Assembly (NCBI GenBank): GCA_003537575.1 | Contig: DPRS01000029.1 | Location: forward strand, 116,720 to 180,719 | Length of the DNA: 64,000 nt | Direction of reading: 5' to 3' | Source of the DNA: Oxalobacteraceae bacterium | GTDB taxonomy: Bacteria; Pseudomonadota; Gammaproteobacteria; Burkholderiales; Burkholderiaceae_D | Shown: one piece after another, positions 35,685-45,096 of the stretch | How the letters are laid out: every line of letters begins with the position of its first letter | How positions within the stretch are numbered: position 1 is the first letter of the stretch | Notes under the pieces: model-generated | Told to the model about the DNA's origin: nothing | What the model saw: only the letters and a program-made list of their open reading frames with translations | Databases searched by the model: none | Position numbers and translations under genes: made by a program

Positions 35685-37634
35685 ATGATGAATCAAGAGA
35701 ATCTCCTTCATTCCGAACAACAGGAAAGCTTTTTAAAAGACCTGGTGTCTTTCGCCAAGGATCATCACGCGCAGCACTGGTCCGGTAAATTCAGCGAATT
35801 CCTGGAAAGAGTCTTGCCCGCAGATCCGTATGGCGTGGCTCGCACGTCGCACCAGTACATCTGGGACATGATCCGCTGGAGCAGAACGGAAGATGCCAGC
35901 GGCAATCCGCAATGCCGCCTGTTCCAGGATGAACTGTTCGGGGTCGATGAATCGATTGCCCGCGTGATGGATTATTTCAAGGCGGCGGCGGCAGGTTCCG
36001 AAGTGGGACGGCGTCTGCTGCTCCTGCTGGGGCCCCCTTCCGGCGGCAAGTCGACGCTGGTGATCCTGCTCAAGCGCGGCCTGGAAGAATACAGCTACAC
36101 CGAAGCCGGCGCCATGTATGGCATTGCCGGTTGCCCGGTGCATGAATCGCCCTTGCACCTGGTTCCCCACACATTGCGGCCGAGCTTTCGCGATACCTAC
36201 GGCGTCGAGATCGCCGGCGAGATATGCCCGTTCTGCCGCAGCCGCATGGAACAGGAATACGGCGGCGACTTCATGCAGATGCCGGTCGAGCGCATCTTCA
36301 TTTCCGAAGCCGGCAGGAGCGGCATCGGCACCTATGCGCCGCATGACCCCACCACTGCCGACCTGGCCGACCTGGTGGGCTCGGTGGACTTGTCCAAGGT
36401 GGCTGAATACGGTGACGAAGGCGATCCGCGCGCATGGTCCTGGTCCGGCGCTGTCTACGCCGCCAGCCGCGGCATGCTCGAAATGATCGAAATTCTCAAG
36501 GTCAAGCGCGAGTTTCTCTACCTGCTGCTGACCCTGACGCAGGAAAAGAATGTCAAGGTCTCGCGTTTTCCATTGATCTATCTGGATGAAACCATCCTGG
36601 CCCATACCAATCTGGCTGAATTCCGCAAGTTTTTGCAGGAAAGCGAAAACGAAGCTTTGCTCGACCGCATGGTGATCATCCAGGTGCCCTACACCCTGAA
36701 TTACAAGGATGAAGCGCGAATTTACAGGAAGCTGATTTCCTCGGCGGCGCCGGCTTTTCGCGAAGTGCACCTCGATCCGCACGTGCTGCACGCGGCGGCG
36801 GTATTTGCCACCCTCACCCGTCTGCAGGATGGCGAGGAAAAGGAAGCCGACCTGAGCAGGCGGCTGCGCATCCATGCCAGCGAAGAAGTCGAAGGCGCCA
36901 ATCGCGCCGAAGTCGAACGGATGCGGCACCGGGCGCCGGAGGAAGGCCTGGCCGGCGTATCGCCGCGCTTTGTCATCAATGCCTTGTCCAACGCCATCAT
37001 CCAGTCGGACAGCAGAAGCCTGACGACCATGGATGTACTGCTGGCCCTGAAGGATGCCATTGAAAACGATGCCCGCATCGATCCGAAGAAAAAGCGCAAA
37101 TGGGTCGATTACCTCGTGCTGGCACGCAAAAATTTCTACAACCGCTGGGTCAAGGAAGACGTCTATAAAGCCTTGTTTGTTTCTTTCGAACAGGAGGCCC
37201 AGGATTTGCTCGACAAGTATCTCGATGAGGTGGAAGCAAGCCTTGACAATCGCCCGGTGCGCGACCCCATCACGAATGAGGAACGCAAGCCGGATGAACG
37301 CTTCTTGCGCACCGTCGAGGAGACTATTCACATTACCGACTCGGGCAAACAGTCGTTTCGCCAGGAAGTCGTACGGAAGGCGATGGGAGCCTTCAAGCGC
37401 GGCGAGAAATTCACGCTGGACAGCCATGCATTGCTGCATGAAGCAGTACAGCAATACTTGTTTGAACAGCGCCGTGACGTTTTGCGCCTGGTGAGTTCGA
37501 CGACACGGCCGGATGAAGAGGTCCGGCAGAAAATCTCGGTGGTTGAACAGCGCCTGGTTCAGGAATATGGCTATGACACTCACAGCGCACGAGAAGCGCT
37601 CAATTACGTCACGACCCTGCTGGCACAGGAATAG
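35685..37634 (+). CDS. prkA: PrkA serine protein kinase (YeaG-like)
   Basis: AAA+-like ATPase with a C-terminal PrkA kinase-related domain, 649 residues against 644 for E. coli YeaG. Walker A is seen as GPPSGGKSTL near residue 115; the zinc-like ICPFCRSRM pair is at about 181-189. In enterobacteria it acts with YeaH in nitrogen starvation and stationary phase survival. The ATG at 35685 follows GGGAGG by five bases; a second ATG follows at once. It is the first gene of prkA-yeaH-spoVR, which is conserved together in many proteobacteria. Confidence 0.95.
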   Translation: MMNQENLLHSEQQESFLKDLVSFAKDHHAQHWSGKFSEFLERVLPADPYGVARTSHQYIWDMIRWSRTEDASGNPQCRLFQDELFGVDESIARVMDYFKAAAAGSEVGRRLLLLLGPPSGGKSTLVILLKRGLEEYSYTEAGAMYGIAGCPVHESPLHLVPHTLRPSFRDTYGVEIAGEICPFCRSRMEQEYGGDFMQMPVERIFISEAGRSGIGTYAPHDPTTADLADLVGSVDLSKVAEYGDEGDPRAWSWSGAVYAASRGMLEMIEILKVKREFLYLLLTLTQEKNVKVSRFPLIYLDETILAHTNLAEFRKFLQESENEALLDRMVIIQVPYTLNYKDEARIYRKLISSAAPAFREVHLDPHVLHAAAVFATLTRLQDGEEKEADLSRRLRIHASEEVEGANRAEVERMRHRAPEEGLAGVSPRFVINALSNAIIQSDSRSLTTMDVLLALKDAIENDARIDPKKKRKWVDYLVLARKNFYNRWVKEDVYKALFVSFEQEAQDLLDKYLDEVEASLDNRPVRDPITNEERKPDERFLRTVEETIHITDSGKQSFRQEVVRKAMGAFKRGEKFTLDSHALLHEAVQQYLFEQRRDVLRLVSSTTRPDEEVRQKISVVEQRLVQEYGYDTHSAREALNYVTTLLAQE

Positions 37635-37698
37635 ACGGTGCCGGCCAGGCCGCCGGTAGCATCCGGCGGATCTGGACAATGGTCAGACAGGAACAAGC

Positions 37699-38877
37699 AT
37701 GCGCAATCACATACGGATTTGCATGGAAACTCCCTGGTACGAATTGTTTTCCCGTGGCGCACGCGACATGCTGCGCCACAATGAAAAAGTCCGCCAGGGC
37801 GTCAAGGACAATCTTTCGACGCTGGTCTCAGGCCCCGACCTGATCAGCGGGCCGCAGCAGGACAAGACCGTGCAGGTGCCGGTGCGCATGCTGGAGCATG
37901 CGCGCTTTCGCCTGCTGCAAGGGCAGGACGATGCGCAGAGCGCCGCCGGCCAGGGCGACGCGCAGCCCGGCGACGTGCTGCGGCAGGCGCCGCGCATGCC
38001 GCATGACGAGGATGGCCAGGGTGGCGGCCAGAATGAGGGGGAAATCCAGTTGCTGATGGAACTGAAGGTCGACGACATCATGGACTGGCTGTGGGAAGAA
38101 ATGCATTTGCCAGACATACAGCCGCGCCGCCAGGCTGCCATCGAGGAAAAGGAATACGTGCGCGAAGGCTGGGACAAGCACGGCGCCCGGGCGCGCCTGG
38201 ATCGCCGCCGCACCATGAAGGAAGCGATCAAGCGCCGTGCCATCCAGCCTGGCGGTGCGCCCTTCTGCAACGAGGATTTGCGTTTTCGCCAGCTGGTGCA
38301 GCGCAAGAAGCCGGCCACGAATGCGGTTATTCTGTTCGCGCTGGATGTCTCGGCCAGCATGACCGATGCCGAACGCAAGCTGGCCAAGACTTTCTTTTTC
38401 TTTGCCTTGCAGGGCATCCGCCGCAAGTACGCCAAGGTCGAAACCCGTTTCATTGCGCACACCACGCATGCCTGGGAATTTTCGGAGAGCGAATTTTTCC
38501 AGGTGTCGGGCGTGGGCGGTACCGGCGCGTCAAGCGCCTTTCAGTTGGCACTCGAATTACTGGAAACCGATTACGACCCGAGCCAGTACAACATTTACCT
38601 GTTTTATGCCTCCGATGGCGAAAATTTTACCGAGGACCGCATGCCAGCCACCGAAGCCTTGAGAAGCTTGCTCAAGCAAGTCAATTACGTCGGTTACGTG
38701 GAAACCACGCCGGGTTCCCTGCGTACAACCAATACCGAAATGAAAGCGATTTGCACCGCACTGGAACAGGATGGCTTGCCAGTCGTCACCAGTGTGCTGG
38801 GCCGCCCGGATGATATATGGAAAGCGATCCGGAAATTCTTCATTTCGCAAGCGGATGCCGCCGAGGCGGAACAATGA
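37699..38877 (+). CDS. yeaH: YeaH/UPF0229 (DUF444) von Willebrand A-like protein
   Basis: Cytoplasmic partner of PrkA. The C-terminal half is a VWA-like fold with the metal-ion (MIDAS) motif DVSASM near residue 216 and YASDGENF later. The middle part is acidic and Gly/Gln rich (about 70-115). 392 residues versus about 427 in E. coli. The stop overlaps the spoVR start (ATGA). Precise molecular function is not known; it is reported to work with PrkA in nutrient stress. Confidence 0.93.
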   Translation: MRNHIRICMETPWYELFSRGARDMLRHNEKVRQGVKDNLSTLVSGPDLISGPQQDKTVQVPVRMLEHARFRLLQGQDDAQSAAGQGDAQPGDVLRQAPRMPHDEDGQGGGQNEGEIQLLMELKVDDIMDWLWEEMHLPDIQPRRQAAIEEKEYVREGWDKHGARARLDRRRTMKEAIKRRAIQPGGAPFCNEDLRFRQLVQRKKPATNAVILFALDVSASMTDAERKLAKTFFFFALQGIRRKYAKVETRFIAHTTHAWEFSESEFFQVSGVGGTGASSAFQLALELLETDYDPSQYNIYLFYASDGENFTEDRMPATEALRSLLKQVNYVGYVETTPGSLRTTNTEMKAICTALEQDGLPVVTSVLGRPDDIWKAIRKFFISQADAAEAEQ

Positions 38878-40286
38878 CGAGCACATCGGAACAACTGCAA
38901 GACTATACGCGCCGCATCGAGGATCTGGCGGTAAGCCTGGGGCTGGACTTCTACCCCGTTGATTTCGAAGTGGTGCCCAACAACTTCATGACCGAGATTG
39001 CCGTCTACGGTTTACCGGTGCGCATGCCGCACTGGTCTTTCGGCATCCGCTACATCCATCAACTGATCCAGCAGGGCATGGGGCATTCGCACATTTTCGA
39101 AGTGATGTTCCCGGGCGACCCTTGCCATGCTTATCTGGTCAATGAAAATTCTCTTTCAGAGAACACGCTGGTGGTCGCCCACGTACTGGGGCATGCCGAT
39201 TTTGCCAAGAATAATCACCTGTTTCGAAAATTCATGGACATGGCCGGCGGCCATATCCTTGAGCAGGCGGCCGCGCGCGCTCATGGCATTGAAATGGCGC
39301 TCGAGCAGCATGGCCAGGAAAGAGTCGAGGCCGTACTGGATGCGGCGCTGGCGCTGGAGCCGCATATCGATGTCAACAGCGAACTGCATCGCGACAAATC
39401 GTCGATGGTTTTTCCCGCGCCTGCCGGCATGTCGCGCGCGCCCGCCACGGCGCAGCTGTCCTCACGCCAGAATTTTCACCGGCGTTACCATCAGTTGCCT
39501 GGCGAAAGCCTGGAGCTGGCGCTGGAGCCAATGACGCCGTCCCGCGAAACCGTACTGGAAGAATATGACTTGCTATGGTTTATTGCAAACCATGCGCCGG
39601 ACATGGCGGGATGGGAGCGCGATATTTTCCTTGCCGTGCGCGAGGAATCCTTTTACTTTTACCCTGTCTTCGCTTGCCAGATCATGAACGAGGGATGGGC
39701 TTCCTATTGGCATGCCCGGCTCTTGCGGGAGGCGGATTTCCTGCCGCATGACTTGTACTTGTCGGCAATCAAAGCGCATTCGGATGTGGTGCGACCCTTC
39801 GCTGCCGAACGGCAGCTCGCACTGGCGATCAATCCCTATCATCTCGGTTTTTCAATGTGGGAAAACATCATTGAAAAGCATGGCATTGAAGTTGCCCGCA
39901 GCATTTGCCGGGAAGAAGACGACTTTGGCTTTATCCGCAATCACCTGGATGCGGAACTGGCGCAAAAGCTCGATCTGTTCGTTTATGAAACACATGCCGA
40001 CGGCGATATCAGGGTTGCGAGCAAGGATATCCATGTTCTGCGCGAAACGATCCTGGCGCCGAAATTCAATTATGGCGCACCGCGTATCGCCGCCACCCGC
40101 ATCGGCCAGGATGGCAGCCTGGAACTGACGCACGATCATCGCAGCGATGGCCGCGGGTTGGACATGAGCCGCGCCGACCGGGTGCTGGAATATATCGCCC
40201 AAGTGTGGCGGCGCCCTGTGACCATGCATACGGTCGATGAGCGCGGCTATGCGCGGGATATTACGAGCAAAAAGGAAAGCTTTTAA
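38874..40286 (+). CDS. SpoVR family protein (YcgB-like)
   Basis: About 470-residue soluble protein of the SpoVR/YcgB family, characterised by PNNFMTEIAVYGLP...MPHWSFG near residue 30 and NEGWASYWHARL near 275. Start at ATG 38874, overlapping the yeaH stop; an earlier frame start at 38817 lies in yeaH. Originally named for Bacillus cortex formation, but in non-sporulating bacteria it is part of the PrkA-YeaH group, role unclear. The HxxxE/H-rich pattern suggests a metal site (inference). Confidence 0.93.
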   Translation: MTSTSEQLQDYTRRIEDLAVSLGLDFYPVDFEVVPNNFMTEIAVYGLPVRMPHWSFGIRYIHQLIQQGMGHSHIFEVMFPGDPCHAYLVNENSLSENTLVVAHVLGHADFAKNNHLFRKFMDMAGGHILEQAAARAHGIEMALEQHGQERVEAVLDAALALEPHIDVNSELHRDKSSMVFPAPAGMSRAPATAQLSSRQNFHRRYHQLPGESLELALEPMTPSRETVLEEYDLLWFIANHAPDMAGWERDIFLAVREESFYFYPVFACQIMNEGWASYWHARLLREADFLPHDLYLSAIKAHSDVVRPFAAERQLALAINPYHLGFSMWENIIEKHGIEVARSICREEDDFGFIRNHLDAELAQKLDLFVYETHADGDIRVASKDIHVLRETILAPKFNYGAPRIAATRIGQDGSLELTHDHRSDGRGLDMSRADRVLEYIAQVWRRPVTMHTVDERGYARDITSKKESF

Positions 40287-40378
40287 AGCGAACCCAGTCT
40301 CAAACATGTCAGGCATCCATGGCATGTGATGGCAGCTGAAATGACTATGTTTTCGCCATCGGGGATTCCTGTGGCAAA

Positions 40379-41203
40379 ATGAATTCATTATCCCTCAGTG
40401 AAGACGGGCGTCTTATGCAACCCGCATTGCAATCCAGCGAGCGCGCCACTCTCGAAAGCATCTCCGCCATCCGGACCTGGACGCCCGGCCTGTATTCGTT
40501 CAAGACGACCCGTCCGCCGGAGTACCGCTTTGCCGCCGGCCAGTATGCGCGCCTGGGCTTGCTGACTCCGCAAGGCCATCTCGTCTGGCGCGCGTATTCG
40601 ATCGTTTCCGCCAGCACGGACGACGAGCTGGAGTATTACGTCATCGACGTCCCCGGCGGCGCCTTTACCTCGCAATTGCGGCAGCTTGTTCCGGGCGATC
40701 CCATCCTGCTCGACCGCCAGAGCTTGGGCGTGATGCTGCCGGAACGTTTTACCGATGGCGAGGATTTGTGGATGCTGGCGACCGGCACCGGCCTCGGCCC
40801 GTTCATCGCCATCCTGCGCGAGGCGACGGTCTGGCAGCGTTTTCGCCACCTGGTGCTGGTGCATTCGGTGCGCCATCCGGAGGAATTCTCCTACCGGGAT
40901 GAATTGCTGGAACTGCAGCGCGCGCACGATTCCGAGATGGCGGAATTGCGTCTGTTGCAAACCTGCACGCGCGTCCAGCCGGTTGGAGAAGAAGCTCACT
41001 TGCATGGACGCATTACCACCTTGCTGCAAAACGGGGAACTGGAGCGGCACGCAGGCTTAAAGCTGATGGCGGAAAGTTCACGTGTCATGTTATGCGGCAA
41101 TCCCGCGATGATCGATGAAATGCGGGAGTTGCTGAAGGAGCGAGGCATGCGTCCGGTGCGGCGCGATACGCCGGGACAATACCTCGCTGAAAATTACTGG
41201 TAA
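40379..41203 (+). CDS. fpr: Ferredoxin/flavodoxin-NADP+ reductase
   Basis: FAD enzyme moving electrons between NADPH and ferredoxin or flavodoxin. FAD motif RAYSIVSA near residue 72, NADP motif GTGLGPFIAIL near 135, and CGNPAMIDE near 240 before the C-terminal ENYW. 274 residues; an ATG at 40415 (MQPALQSS) would give the more usual 262, so the first 12 residues are uncertain. Convergent with livF, 10 bases apart. Used in oxidative stress defence and iron-sulfur biosynthesis in related bacteria. Confidence 0.92.
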   Translation: MNSLSLSEDGRLMQPALQSSERATLESISAIRTWTPGLYSFKTTRPPEYRFAAGQYARLGLLTPQGHLVWRAYSIVSASTDDELEYYVIDVPGGAFTSQLRQLVPGDPILLDRQSLGVMLPERFTDGEDLWMLATGTGLGPFIAILREATVWQRFRHLVLVHSVRHPEEFSYRDELLELQRAHDSEMAELRLLQTCTRVQPVGEEAHLHGRITTLLQNGELERHAGLKLMAESSRVMLCGNPAMIDEMRELLKERGMRPVRRDTPGQYLAENYW

Positions 41204-41213
41204 TCCGGCAGCG

Positions 41214-41927
41214 TCAGACTTCCAGCCACTCCTTGCGGACTTCCGCATTAGCGCGCAGGTCGTCGGGCGTGCCTTCGAACACCGTCCTGCCATGCCCGAG
41301 CACATACAGGCGCTGCGAAATCTCCAGCGCAATCGCCAGCTTTTGCTCGACCAGCAGCACCGCCACCCCGCGGCTCTGCAAGGCCACGAGGAATTGCGCC
41401 ACCCGCCCGACCACCTGCGGCGCCAGGCCTTCGGTCGGTTCATCCACCAGCACCAGGCGCGGATTACCCATCAGGGTGCGGCACAACGCCAGCATCTGCT
41501 GCTCGCCGCCGGAAAGTACGCCGGCCTGGGTACGCGCGCGTTCCCGCAGGCGCGGAAACAATCCGTACATGTCGTCGATGTGCCAGCAGGCGGCACCGAA
41601 ATCCTTGCGGCCTGGCTGTTGCCCAAGCAGCAAATTCTGCTCAACCGTCAGCGTCGGAAAAACGTCGCGGCTCTCGGGCACATAGCCGAGCCCTTTGCGC
41701 GCAATCTGAAACGGCTTGAGTCCGAGGATATCGTCGCCGCCGAGCCGGATTGCGCCGCGCGCCTCGACCAGTCCCATGGCTGCTTTCAGCGCAGTTGAAC
41801 GGCCGGCGCCGTTGCGCCCCAGCAGTCCGACGATTTCACCAGGCGCCACGCACAAGTCCAGGCCGCGCAATACATGACTATTGCCATAAAACGCGTGCAC
41901 CCCAGCGTATTCCAGCAGCGCAGTCAT
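41214..41927 (-). CDS. livF: Branched-chain amino acid ABC transporter ATPase LivF
   Basis: ATP-binding subunit. Walker A GRNGAGRSTALK (the usual GKT/S is GRS here), Q-loop region, signature LSGGEQQMLAL and Walker B LVLVDEPTEGL are all present. The lysine of Walker A (GxxxxGKS) appears as arginine at that site, reading GAGRST, which is common in LivF proteins. 237 residues. Overlaps livG by 4 bases. Last gene of the leftward operon. Confidence 0.93.
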   Translation of the reverse strand: MTALLEYAGVHAFYGNSHVLRGLDLCVAPGEIVGLLGRNGAGRSTALKAAMGLVEARGAIRLGGDDILGLKPFQIARKGLGYVPESRDVFPTLTVEQNLLLGQQPGRKDFGAACWHIDDMYGLFPRLRERARTQAGVLSGGEQQMLALCRTLMGNPRLVLVDEPTEGLAPQVVGRVAQFLVALQSRGVAVLLVEQKLAIALEISQRLYVLGHGRTVFEGTPDDLRANAEVRKEWLEV

Positions 41928-42688
41928 ACCGCCCCCCTGAAGGCGCTGCGGCCGAGATATGCCTGCTGCACCGTTTCGCTGGCACGCACCTGCGCCGGCG
42001 CGCCGCAGGCAATGATTTCACCGTCCACCAGCACGGCGATGCGGTCCGCCAGGCTGAACGCCACCCCCATGTCATGCTCGACCATCAGCAGGGTCTTGCC
42101 GGCGGTAAGGCTGCGGATCAGCGCCACCATGGCATCGGATTCCGAACGGCTCATGCCGGCGGTCGGTTCATCGAGCAGGATCACGTCGGCGCCGCCGGCG
42201 ATGGTAACGCCGATTTCCAGTGCACGCTGTTCGGCATAGCTGAGCTGTCCTGCCGGCGTGTCCCGCCGCGTCTGCAAGCCGATTTTCTCCAGGATTTCGT
42301 CGGCCCGCGCTGCGACATCTCTCAAGCCGTTCAGGAACCGCCAAAAGGAATGGCGGTAGCCGAGCGGCCACAGCAATGCGCAGCGCAGGTTTTCATGTAC
42401 CGATAGCCGATGGAAAACATTGGAGACCTGGAAGCTGCGCGACAGGCCGCGCCGGTTGATCTCGAACGGCTTGCAGCCCGTAATCGGCGTGCCATGCAGC
42501 AGGATGGCGCCGTCATCGGGGCATTCGCGGCCGGATGCCAGATTGAACAGCGTGGACTTGCCGGCGCCGTTCGGGCCGATCAGCACCATCCGCTCGCCCG
42601 TCTCCACGCCCAGACTGACGCCACGAATGACGCCGGTTTTGCCGAAGCTTTTATGCACGTTTCGCAGTTCGAGCGCGAATGGTTTCAT
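41924..42688 (-). CDS. livG: Branched-chain amino acid ABC transporter ATPase LivG
   Basis: ATP-binding subunit with Walker A GPNGAGKSTL, signature LSYAEQRALEI (the LivG form of LSGGQ) and Walker B VILLDEPTAGM. 254 residues. Start and stop overlap the neighbours by 4 bases each, so livM-livG-livF are translationally coupled. Confidence 0.94.
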   Translation of the reverse strand: MKPFALELRNVHKSFGKTGVIRGVSLGVETGERMVLIGPNGAGKSTLFNLASGRECPDDGAILLHGTPITGCKPFEINRRGLSRSFQVSNVFHRLSVHENLRCALLWPLGYRHSFWRFLNGLRDVAARADEILEKIGLQTRRDTPAGQLSYAEQRALEIGVTIAGGADVILLDEPTAGMSRSESDAMVALIRSLTAGKTLLMVEHDMGVAFSLADRIAVLVDGEIIACGAPAQVRASETVQQAYLGRSAFRGAV

Positions 42689-44043
42689 ACCGGCCCCTGC
42701 CGTTCCTGCGCCGGGGCGTATGCATGTTCTCGCGAGCGATGGTCATGCTGTTCTTCGCGTTCGCCCGCCACCCCATCGGCATTGAGCGCTTGCCAGCAAC
42801 GGACAAAACCAGGGCGCAGGCGGCGAAAGGCGGCAATTGCTGCCGCCAGCAAGAGCACGGCGAGCAGCCACGATAGCGGCCTGGCGGTGTCGACACTCAC
42901 GCCAAACAGGCTGATAGCGCTGCCGTGCGCCGATTCCAGGCTGCGCCGGTACAGCATTTCGATCAGGAGCACGCTGCCGGCAAGCGCCAGCAGCGCCGTG
43001 GCGGCCAGCGCAGCGGATGCGCTCAATAACCTCGAACTGGCAGCCAGTCCATTCCGCCGCACCAGTCGCACGAATCTCGGCAAGTCCATCGCCATCCCGG
43101 CCAACCCGCCCGGCGCAGCCATCACCATCAGTACGAATACGGCGCCCAGGTACAGTTGCCAGGCACTGGTATAGGCCGACAGCACCACCGTCAGCAGCAC
43201 GCCGGCGATGGCACCTAGCGCCGGCCCGAAGAAATAGCCGATGCCGCCGATGAAGCTGGTCAGCAGCACCCCGGCCGAGCGCGCCACGCTGACGTTTTCG
43301 GCGCTGACGATTTCGAAATTGAGCGCCGCGAGACCGCCGGAAACGCCGGCAAAAAAAGCGGAAATAACCAGCGTCAGGTAACGCACGTGGCGCGGATCGT
43401 AGCCGATGAATTCGGCGCGCTCCGGGTTGTCGCGCACGGCATTGAGGATGCGCCCGAGCGGCGTGCGCGTAAAAGCGTACATGGCGGCGGTGCAGGCGAA
43501 AAGCCAGGCGGCGATCAGGTAATACACCTCGATCTGCGGGCCAAAGCTGATGCCCAGAAAAGGCTCGCCGATCACGCGATTGCCCGAAACGCCGCCCTCG
43601 CCGCCGAAAAAAGCGGGGAACATCAGGGCGCTGGCGAACACCAGTTCGACCATGCCCAGCGTGATCATGGCAAAGCCGGTGCCGGCCTTTCTGGTGGAGA
43701 TATAGCCGAACACGATGCCGAAAAACATGCCGCCCAATCCGCCTGCCAGCGGCACCAGCGACACCGGCAGCGGCAATGCGCCCGCGCCGGCGAGGTTCAG
43801 CGCATGGATCGCGACATAGGCGCCGAGCCCGGAGTAGACCGCATGGCCGAAGCTGAGCATGCCGCCCTGCCCCAGCAGCATGTTGTAGGATAGCGCGAAT
43901 ACCATAGCCGTGCCCATCTGCGACAGAATCGACAGCGATGCCCCTTGCGAAAACACGGCCGGCGCCAGCAGCAAGGCAGCGGCAAAGCCGCCCCAGGCCA
44001 GCCAGCGGTCGCGATCGATTTGCCGGCGCAAGATTGCCTTCAT
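42685..44043 (-). CDS. livM: Branched-chain amino acid ABC transporter permease LivM, with C-terminal extension
   Basis: Inner-membrane permease with about eight core membrane segments. The motif GLLGYDPRHVRYL..ISAFFAGVSGGLAAL in its E-A-A-like cytoplasmic loop is typical. After residue about 325 there is an unusual addition of about 120 residues with two further membrane segments and a charged His/Arg/Glu-rich tail (EREEQHDHRSREH). 452 residues against about 320-420 for the family. Stop overlaps the livG start. Confidence 0.9.
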   Translation of the reverse strand: MKAILRRQIDRDRWLAWGGFAAALLLAPAVFSQGASLSILSQMGTAMVFALSYNMLLGQGGMLSFGHAVYSGLGAYVAIHALNLAGAGALPLPVSLVPLAGGLGGMFFGIVFGYISTRKAGTGFAMITLGMVELVFASALMFPAFFGGEGGVSGNRVIGEPFLGISFGPQIEVYYLIAAWLFACTAAMYAFTRTPLGRILNAVRDNPERAEFIGYDPRHVRYLTLVISAFFAGVSGGLAALNFEIVSAENVSVARSAGVLLTSFIGGIGYFFGPALGAIAGVLLTVVLSAYTSAWQLYLGAVFVLMVMAAPGGLAGMAMDLPRFVRLVRRNGLAASSRLLSASAALAATALLALAGSVLLIEMLYRRSLESAHGSAISLFGVSVDTARPLSWLLAVLLLAAAIAAFRRLRPGFVRCWQALNADGVAGEREEQHDHRSREHAYAPAQERQGPV

Positions 44044-44047
44044 TTCC

Positions 44048-44995
44048 TCATCCTTCGCGCACGCCCAGCAAGCCGCGCGGACGCAGTAGCAGGACCACGA
44101 TCAGAAGCAGGTAAGGCAGGATCGGCGCCACTTGCGCGATGCTCAGGCCCAGCAGCGGCATCTGCGCCAGCGCCGGTTCCGGCGCGAAGCCGAGCAAGGA
44201 CACGATATCAACCAGGGAATGATCGAGCGCCACCGCGAACGTCTGCAGCACGCCGATCAACAGCGACGCGATGAAGGCACCCGCCAACGAACCGAGTCCG
44301 CCGACCACCACCACCACGAAGATGATGCTGCCGACCGCGCCCGCCATCGCCGGCTCGGTCACGAAAGCATTGCCGCCGATGACGCCGGCCAGCCCGGCCA
44401 GCGCGCAGCCGCCGCCGAACACCAGCATCGTCACGCGCGGCACGTCATGCCCAAGCGCCTGCACCATCTGTGGATGGGTCAGCGCCGCCTGGATCACCAG
44501 GCCGATCCGGGTTTTCTTCAGCAGCAGCCAGATCGCCAGCAGCATCAGCAGCGCCACCAGCATCATGAAGCCGCGATACGCCGGGAAGGTCGTAGAAAAC
44601 AGGGTAAACAGCGGCTGGTCCAGTTCCGCCGGCACGCGGTAGGGAACCGCCGCGCGGCCCCAGATCAGCTGTACCGCTTCTAGCAGCATGAAGGACAGGC
44701 CAAAAGTCAGCAGCAGCTCGGCCAGATGGCCCTGGCGGCGCACCGCGCGCAGCGCATAGCGCTCTACCAGCGCGCCCAGCACGCCGGTCAGAAGCGGCGC
44801 GATGAAAATCGCCGGCCAGTAGCCGATGCGATTGCTGACGGCATAGGCAAGGTAGGCGCCCAGCATGTAGAAACTGGCGTGGGCAAAATTCAGCACCCCC
44901 ATCATGCTGAAGATCAGCGTCAAGCCGGCCGACAGCAGGAACAGCAGCAGGCCGTAGCTCAAGCCGTTCAGCAGGGTGATGAGGGTAAATTCCAC
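44048..44995 (-). CDS. livH: Branched-chain amino acid ABC transporter permease LivH
   Basis: Inner-membrane permease, about eight membrane segments, beginning VEFTLITLLNGLSYGLL and containing GVLNFAHASFYMLGAY, typical of LivH. I use the GTG at 44995; the longer in-frame start at 45067 adds 24 charged, Cys-rich residues not seen in the family. 315 residues. Four bases from livM. Confidence 0.92.
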   Translation of the reverse strand: MEFTLITLLNGLSYGLLLFLLSAGLTLIFSMMGVLNFAHASFYMLGAYLAYAVSNRIGYWPAIFIAPLLTGVLGALVERYALRAVRRQGHLAELLLTFGLSFMLLEAVQLIWGRAAVPYRVPAELDQPLFTLFSTTFPAYRGFMMLVALLMLLAIWLLLKKTRIGLVIQAALTHPQMVQALGHDVPRVTMLVFGGGCALAGLAGVIGGNAFVTEPAMAGAVGSIIFVVVVVGGLGSLAGAFIASLLIGVLQTFAVALDHSLVDIVSLLGFAPEPALAQMPLLGLSIAQVAPILPYLLLIVVLLLRPRGLLGVREG

Positions 44996-45096
44996 GTCGG
45001 CAGCGCGTCTTCTGTCAGGTTGGCAGTCGCAAGAAGCACGTATTTTAGTGCAGATTCTGCCTGACAAGCTTCAGTGAATGCGACTGCAGCCTTGCT

